Source of the DNA: Stutzerimonas stutzeri
Lineage (GTDB): Bacteria; Pseudomonadota; Gammaproteobacteria; Pseudomonadales; Pseudomonadaceae
DNA length: 64,000 nt
Assembly: GCF_000219605.1 (NCBI RefSeq)
Contig: NC_015740.1
Location: 248,001-312,000, forward strand
Direction: 5' to 3'
The notes beneath the pieces were generated by a model. The model was not told where the DNA came from and did not search any database. It saw nothing but the letters and a program-made list of their open reading frames with translations. The position numbers were made by a program, and so were the translations under genes. Below, piece by piece: positions 60,138-64,000 of the stretch (the first letter of the stretch is position 1; every line of letters begins with the position of its first letter).

Positions 60138-61136
60138 CTACTGCGCCTGATAGATCTGGTCGAAAACGCCGCCATCATTGAAGAACTTCGGTTGTGCGGC
60201 CTTCCAGCCACCAAAATCCCCGTCGATGGTGACCAGCTTCAGCGCCGGGAACTGATCCTTGAATTCGGCCGCTATGGCCTCGTTGCGTGGCCGGTAGAAG
60301 TTCTTCGCCGCGATGCGCTGGCCTTCCTCGCTGTACAGGTAGTTCAGATAGGCTTCGGCCAGCGCCCGCGTGCCCTTGCGCTCGACGTTCTTGTCCACCA
60401 CTGCCACCGGTGGCTCGGCAAGGATCGACAGCGAAGGCGCGATGATCTCGAAATCTTCACCGCCCTGTTCCTTCAGGGCCAGGAAGGCCTCGTTCTCCCA
60501 GGCCAGCAGCACGTCGCCGATGCCGTTGTTGACGAAGGTGACGGTCGAGCCGCGGGCGCCGGTATCGAGCACCGGCACATTCTTGTAGAGCTTCTCGACA
60601 AAGGCCTGGGCCTGCTGCTCGTCGCCGAATTTCTGCTGGGCGTAGGCCCAGGCGGCGAGGAAATTCCAGCGCGCACCGCCGGAGGTCTTCGGGTTCGGCG
60701 TGATCACCTCGACGCCCGGCTTGACCAGGTCGTCCCAGTCCTTGATGCCCTTCGGATTGCCCTTGCGAACGAGGAACACGATGGTCGAGGTATAGGGCGT
60801 GCTGGCGTCCGGCAGGCGGGTCTGCCAATCCTCGGGGATCAGTTTGCCGAGGCGATGCAGCTCGTCGATATCGCCCGCCAGGGCCAGGGTCACCACATCG
60901 GCGCGCAGGCCGTCGATCACCGCGCGGGCCTGCTTGCCGGAGCCGCCATGGGACTGCTGGATCTTGATCGGCTCATGGCCCTGGGCCTGCCAGTGCTTGT
61001 TGAAGGCGTCGTTGAATTCCACATAGAGCTCGCGCGTCGGATCGTAGGACACGTTGAGCAGGGTATCGGCGGCCAGTGCGGGGCCGGCGATCAGCGCGCT
61101 CGCCAGGGCGGCGAGGGCGAAGCGACGAATGGACAT
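60138..61136 (-). CDS. sbp: Sulfate-binding protein
   Basis: A 332-aa periplasmic protein with signal peptide ([21 protein letters not shown]) that binds sulfate for CysTWA. The mature N-terminus [17 protein letters not shown] and the [19 protein letters not shown] site are characteristic. ATG follows CAGGAG. It is preceded by a long leader that contains a short ORF and, further up, oscA. Confidence 0.96.
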   Translation of the reverse strand: MSIRRFALAALASALIAGPALAADTLLNVSYDPTRELYVEFNDAFNKHWQAQGHEPIKIQQSHGGSGKQARAVIDGLRADVVTLALAGDIDELHRLGKLIPEDWQTRLPDASTPYTSTIVFLVRKGNPKGIKDWDDLVKPGVEVITPNPKTSGGARWNFLAAWAYAQQKFGDEQQAQAFVEKLYKNVPVLDTGARGSTVTFVNNGIGDVLLAWENEAFLALKEQGGEDFEIIAPSLSILAEPPVAVVDKNVERKGTRALAEAYLNYLYSEEGQRIAAKNFYRPRNEAIAAEFKDQFPALKLVTIDGDFGGWKAAQPKFFNDGGVFDQIYQAQ

Positions 61137-61286
61137 GGTGCAGCTCCTGAAAAAACTAATTTGGTATGTGTTGGCGCTTCAGGGGCGGTCGCTGAAATGA
61201 CGCTGGAAGACAGGCAGGGCGAGGCAGAAGCAGCCCGGCGGGTTGCAACCTGGTCTAGCGGTGTCAGGTGGTTTTCAGTGACTCGA

Positions 61287-61352
61287 TTAGCTCCGCATTC
61301 GCGGGCGACAGCTGCAGTACCGGTGCGTGTTCATGGTCTCGGCTCGTTTCAT
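61287..61352 (-). CDS. Possible short leader ORF before sbp
   Basis: A 21-codon frame (MKRAETMNTHRYCSCRPRMRS) begins with ATG eight bases after GGAGG, a strong ribosome site, in the 266-nt gap between oscA and sbp. It contains Tyr-Cys-Ser-Cys near its middle. A short Cys-bearing leader in front of a sulfate transporter could sense Cys-tRNA, but no clear terminator/antiterminator pair follows, so a role is only a suggestion. Confidence 0.35.
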   Translation of the reverse strand: MKRAETMNTHRYCSCRPRMRS

Positions 61353-61402
61353 GGTCACGCCCTCCGGTGGTCCAGTCGGGCTGATGGATGGGGTAGTCGG
61401 GG

Positions 61403-61582
61403 TCAGGCGTTCTTGCCGGTCGGCTGCAGGCGGAACTTCTCCTTGCGCTCGATCTGCACGACCTGGCCGTTGTGCACGGTGATTTCAACCGAGCCGAACT
61501 TGAGGCCGCTCAGGGCACTGTGGATCTCGCGCAGGATGCTGGCTTCGTCCTGCCCCTCGAGGTTGCGAATGGTCGCGGTCAT
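61403..61582 (-). CDS. oscA: Small protein OscA (DUF2292/YezD family)
   Basis: A 59-aa protein (begins MTATIRNLEGQDEAS; core EIHSALSGLKFGSVEITVHN, VQIERKEKFRL) of the DUF2292/YezD type. A protein of this family beside sbp is called OscA in P. corrugata, where it is linked to organosulfur use and chromate tolerance under sulfur limitation, as I recall. ATG follows GGAGA. It heads the sbp-cysTWA region and would be induced by sulfur starvation. Confidence 0.85.
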   Translation of the reverse strand: MTATIRNLEGQDEASILREIHSALSGLKFGSVEITVHNGQVVQIERKEKFRLQPTGKNA

Positions 61583-61839
61583 TGCTGTTCTCCGTGAAAG
61601 CCTTTCGTGACGACCGGAACGGCCGTAGCCAGCAAGGCGTGGAGCGGATGATAAGTTCGGCCGAAATATTCTTAAAAATATTGTTTAAGAACATTTATAG
61701 ATCCTTATGGAATAAGGAAGCGGCTCGTTATCAGGTGGTCTTATAGATGAAAAAAATATAAATAAAGAATTCTTTATTCTTTTTAAGTGAATCGATCTGC
61801 TGTCTAGACTGGCCGCCATGAATCACAGGAGGCGCCGAT
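61583..61839. promoter_or_regulatory. A+T-rich divergent control region, oscA / serine hydrolase
   Basis: This gap carries three perfect palindromes: TTCTTAAA...TTTAAGAA (61669-61691, 7-nt spacer), CCTTAT-GGA-ATAAGG (61703-61717) and AATAAAGAATTCTTTATT (61761-61778). It is far lower in G+C than the rest. Sulfur-regulated genes in Pseudomonas are controlled by CysB, whose sites are A+T-rich and poorly defined; this would be their natural place. Assignment of any site is a guess. Confidence 0.55.
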
Positions 61840-62415
61840 ATGCGCAGCATCCGATATCTGATCGTGCCGGGCTGGCACGGCTCGCCCGATGAGCATTGGC
61901 AGAGCCATTGGCAACGCACCCTGCCGGGTAGCGCCCGAGTAGAGCAGCAGGACTGGCTCCTTCCGCGTCGTGAAGACTGGGTCGCCGAGCTGCAGCGCAG
62001 CATTGCCGCCCATGCCGAACCGGTCATTCTGGTGGCGCACAGCCTGGGCTGCATCACGGTTGCGCACTGGGCGGCTCAGGCACCTGCGCAGCTGCTGCAA
62101 CGGGTGCGCGGCGCCCTGCTGGTGGCCCCCGCGGATGTCGAACGCAGCGGCTGCCCGGAACCCTTGCGCAACTTCGCCCCGATCCCTCGCCAGCCTTTGC
62201 CATTCGCCAGCCTGCTGATCGGCTCGGACAACGACACTGCCGCCAGTGCCGCGCGTGCCGTCGAGATGGGCCACGCCTGGGGCAGCGAGACCACGATCCT
62301 GGCCGGCGCCGGGCATATCAACGTGGCCTCCGGACATCGGCGCTGGGAGCAGGGCTTCGCCAGCCTGTACCGCTTGCAGAGCCGGATCGAGCGACAGGCG
62401 CAACGGCGCGCCTGA
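61840..62415 (+). CDS. RBBP9/YdeN-type serine hydrolase
   Basis: A 191-aa small alpha/beta hydrolase: RYLIVPGWHGSPDEHWQSHW at the start, nucleophile Ser in VAHSLGC (about residue 68), Asp in GSDNDTA and His in AGAGHINVASG. Family members are cytosolic esterases with unknown natural substrates. AGGAGG precedes ATG. lsfA follows after 46 nt, so both may answer to sulfur status. Confidence 0.88.
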   Translation: MRSIRYLIVPGWHGSPDEHWQSHWQRTLPGSARVEQQDWLLPRREDWVAELQRSIAAHAEPVILVAHSLGCITVAHWAAQAPAQLLQRVRGALLVAPADVERSGCPEPLRNFAPIPRQPLPFASLLIGSDNDTAASAARAVEMGHAWGSETTILAGAGHINVASGHRRWEQGFASLYRLQSRIERQAQRRA

Positions 62416-62461
62416 ATCGCTATCAACCAATGCCGCAACCCACGCAAAGAGGAGAACGAAA

Positions 62462-63100
62462 ATGAGCATCCGCCTCGGCGACATCGCCCCCGATTTCGAA
62501 CAGGATTCCAGCGAAGGCCGCATCCGCTTCCACGAGTGGCTGGGTGACAGCTGGGGTGTGCTGTTCTCGCACCCGGCTGACTTCACCCCGGTGTGCACCA
62601 CCGAACTGGGCTTCACCGCCAAGCTGAAGGACGAGTTCGCCAAGCGCAACGTCAAGGCCATCGCCCTGTCCGTGGACCCGGTGGATTCGCACATCAAGTG
62701 GATCGACGACATCAACGAGACGCAGAACACCCGCGTCAACTTCCCGATCCTGGCTGACGCCGACCGCAAGGTCTCCGAGCTGTACGACCTGATTCATCCC
62801 AACGCCAACGACACCCTGACGGTGCGCTCATTGTTCGTCATCGACCCGAACAAGAAGGTGCGTCTGACCATCACCTACCCTGCGAGCACCGGGCGCAACT
62901 TCCACGAGATCCTGCGGGTGATCGATTCGTTGCAGCTGACCGACAACCACAAGGTCGCGACCCCGGCCAACTGGCAGGACGGCGACGAAGTGGTGATCGT
63001 GCCCTCGCTCAAGGACGAGGAGGAAATCAAGCAGCGCTTTCCCAAGGGCTATCGGGCGGTCAAGCCGTACCTGCGTCTGACGCCGCAGCCCAATCGCTGA
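62462..63100 (+). CDS. lsfA: One-Cys peroxiredoxin LsfA
   Basis: A 212-aa Prx6-type peroxiredoxin with the peroxidatic Cys in FTPVCTTELG (about residue 45), the active-site Pro/Thr before it and Arg near 128 (LTVRSLFVIDPNKK). No resolving Cys is seen. LsfA is one of the sulfate-starvation proteins of P. putida and P. aeruginosa. ATG at 62462 has AGGAG upstream. Placement next to oscA-sbp supports the name. Confidence 0.92.
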   Translation: MSIRLGDIAPDFEQDSSEGRIRFHEWLGDSWGVLFSHPADFTPVCTTELGFTAKLKDEFAKRNVKAIALSVDPVDSHIKWIDDINETQNTRVNFPILADADRKVSELYDLIHPNANDTLTVRSLFVIDPNKKVRLTITYPASTGRNFHEILRVIDSLQLTDNHKVATPANWQDGDEVVIVPSLKDEEEIKQRFPKGYRAVKPYLRLTPQPNR

Positions 63101-63132
63101 GACAGGATCCCGGCTGGGCGGTTAAGTCTTGG

Positions 63133-63357
63133 TCAGCCCTCGCTGCGACGGGGGTCAGCACTGCGCGGATAGGTGCGCTCTTCCTGGATGGTGCCGTCCT
63201 TCTTGTGGATCTTCACTGAAGCCGTCCTGCCTTCGAGAAAGGCCGCGGTCACCTGCAGCATCTCGTCCTTGGTGGCAGCGGTCTTCGAGGCGCGGGTCGC
63301 CCCTTGCTTGCGCAGTTCCCAGCCCGAATCGGTGACATTGATGTGGTAGTTGTCCAT
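63133..63357 (-). CDS. DUF2188 family small protein
   Basis: A 74-aa protein, DNYHINVTDSGWELRKQGATRASKTAATKDEMLQ, with the DUF2188 pattern of a positively charged repeat followed by SVKIHKKDGTIQEERTYPRS. The frame runs further upstream but ATG at 63357 begins the family sequence, with GGAGG in front. Function unknown; family assignment is sound. Confidence 0.82.
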   Translation of the reverse strand: MDNYHINVTDSGWELRKQGATRASKTAATKDEMLQVTAAFLEGRTASVKIHKKDGTIQEERTYPRSADPRRSEG

Positions 63358-63487
63358 GCATGAGTCCTCCGCTGTGGGTTGCGGTTTAGAGTGCTGGACA
63401 GAACAGGGGTTCGCTAAGACGGGGCACCGCAGCGCCGTCGTGCGCCAACTGCTAGCCTGGCCGCTTCCAGCCGCCAGGACCGAACTC

Positions 63488-64000
63488 ATGCCGACACACG
63501 CCCAGTTGCGCGCCGTCATCGCCGCCGATCCGCTGCGCATGCGCTGCCTTGTCCACGTCAGGGCGCTCGGCTTGCCGGATTGCTGGGTGGCCGCCGGATT
63601 CGTGCGCAGCGCGGTATGGGATCACCTGCATCGGCGTGGCCGCAGCGCCTTGCAGGCGGACATCGACGTCATCTGGTTCGACCGGGGGCGCTGCGACGCG
63701 GCGGTGGACGCCGAGATCGAAGCGACATTGCGCCGTGCCGACGCCTCGCTCGAATGGTCGGTGAAGAACCAGGCGCGCATGCATCTGCACAATGGCGATC
63801 GGCCCTATAGGACCGCAGCAGACGCGATGTGCCATTGGCCGGAAACGGCCACGGCCATCGGGGTCAGGCTGAGCGAGGAAGGCGAGATCGAGGTCGCCGC
63901 CCCCCTGGGTCTGGACGACCTTTTCGCGCTGATCGTCCGTCCCACCGCGGCCTTTCGTGGCCGTAAACGGCAGGTCTATCTCGATCGCCTGGCCGCGAAG
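63488..64000 (+). CDS. Nucleotidyltransferase family protein, 3' end beyond window
   Basis: Open from ATG at 63488 to the window edge (171 codons). It contains WVAAGFVRSAVWDHLH and DIDVIWFD, the G-x-R and D-x-D positions of the COG3575/DUF925 nucleotidyltransferase-like family. Later RTAADAMCHWPETATAIGVRL and LDDLFALIVRPT fit the same family, whose members are about 180-200 aa. Not seen in full, so the C-terminus cannot be judged. No close ribosome site is obvious. Confidence 0.82.
   Translation, partial: MPTHAQLRAVIAADPLRMRCLVHVRALGLPDCWVAAGFVRSAVWDHLHRRGRSALQADIDVIWFDRGRCDAAVDAEIEATLRRADASLEWSVKNQARMHLHNGDRPYRTAADAMCHWPETATAIGVRLSEEGEIEVAAPLGLDDLFALIVRPTAAFRGRKRQVYLDRLAAK

Overview
The window reads as a chromosomal segment of a high-GC gammaproteobacterium of the Pseudomonas / Stutzerimonas (P. 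stutzeri) group. The evidence is an ectABCD plus dedicated aspartokinase cluster whose candidate promoter resembles the one I recall from P. stutzeri, and a backbone order (zwf - hexR - LysR - pycA - pycB ... aspA - LysR ... purE - purK) that matches, as I remember it, the PA5425-PA5439 region of P. aeruginosa. Almost the whole window is ordinary, densely packed coding sequence. I see no CRISPR array, rRNA operon, intact tRNA, insertion sequence or prophage.

Layout. (1) 1-9.2 kb: a selenium module on the minus strand, fdoG(Sec)-fdoH-fdoI-fdhE-selA-selB, ending in what looks like only the 5' half of the selenocysteine tRNA gene selC. FdoG carries an in-frame TGA with a SECIS-like hairpin. (2) 9.4-14.0 kb: an AraC regulator, Ohr, a secreted alpha/beta hydrolase, a Tim44-like protein and an orphan TRAP binding lipoprotein. 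(3) 14.1-21.1 kb: uvrD, a large GGDEF/EAL protein, the U32 protein TrhP/YegQ and a DUF465 protein. (4) 21.3-26.1 kb: the hydroxyectoine operon ectABCD-ask, with a candidate osmotic promoter that forces a downstream TTG start for ectA, followed by a 0.6 kb non-coding stretch holding a striking inverted repeat. (5) 26.7-37.8 kb: zwf/hexR; a LysR regulator diverging from two-subunit pyruvate carboxylase pycAB; then a bicarbonate transporter (SbtA), its P-II-like partner (SbtB), glutaminase and carbonic anhydrase. Together these look like a bicarbonate supply for anaplerosis. (6) 37.9-45.3 kb: asparaginase, an alanine/glycine:sodium symporter, an XRE regulator, a dicarboxylate/amino-acid symporter broken by two lesions, aspartase and its LysR regulator, forming an amide and aspartate utilisation block. 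(7) 45.5-52.8 kb: an apparently lineage-specific insert with an adenylation-carrier-thioesterase protein whose thioesterase has Cys in place of the nucleophilic Ser, a 3-dehydroshikimate dehydratase/HPPD fusion (QuiC type), and a Cache/PAS histidine kinase. (8) 53.0-57.2 kb: purEK, small proteins, a uracil-DNA glycosylase-like protein and ldhA. (9) 57.3-64 kb: the sulfate regulon cysAWT-sbp-oscA with a possible short leader ORF, an RBBP9-type hydrolase, the one-Cys peroxiredoxin LsfA, a DUF2188 protein and a truncated nucleotidyltransferase-like gene at the window edge.

The items most worth checking are the half selC next to an otherwise complete selenoprotein operon, the adenylation/quiC/kinase insert, the double-lesion symporter, the ectA start and promoter, and the SbtAB-carbonic anhydrase-pyruvate carboxylase neighbourhood. 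All functional calls come from reading motifs and family memory; no search was run.
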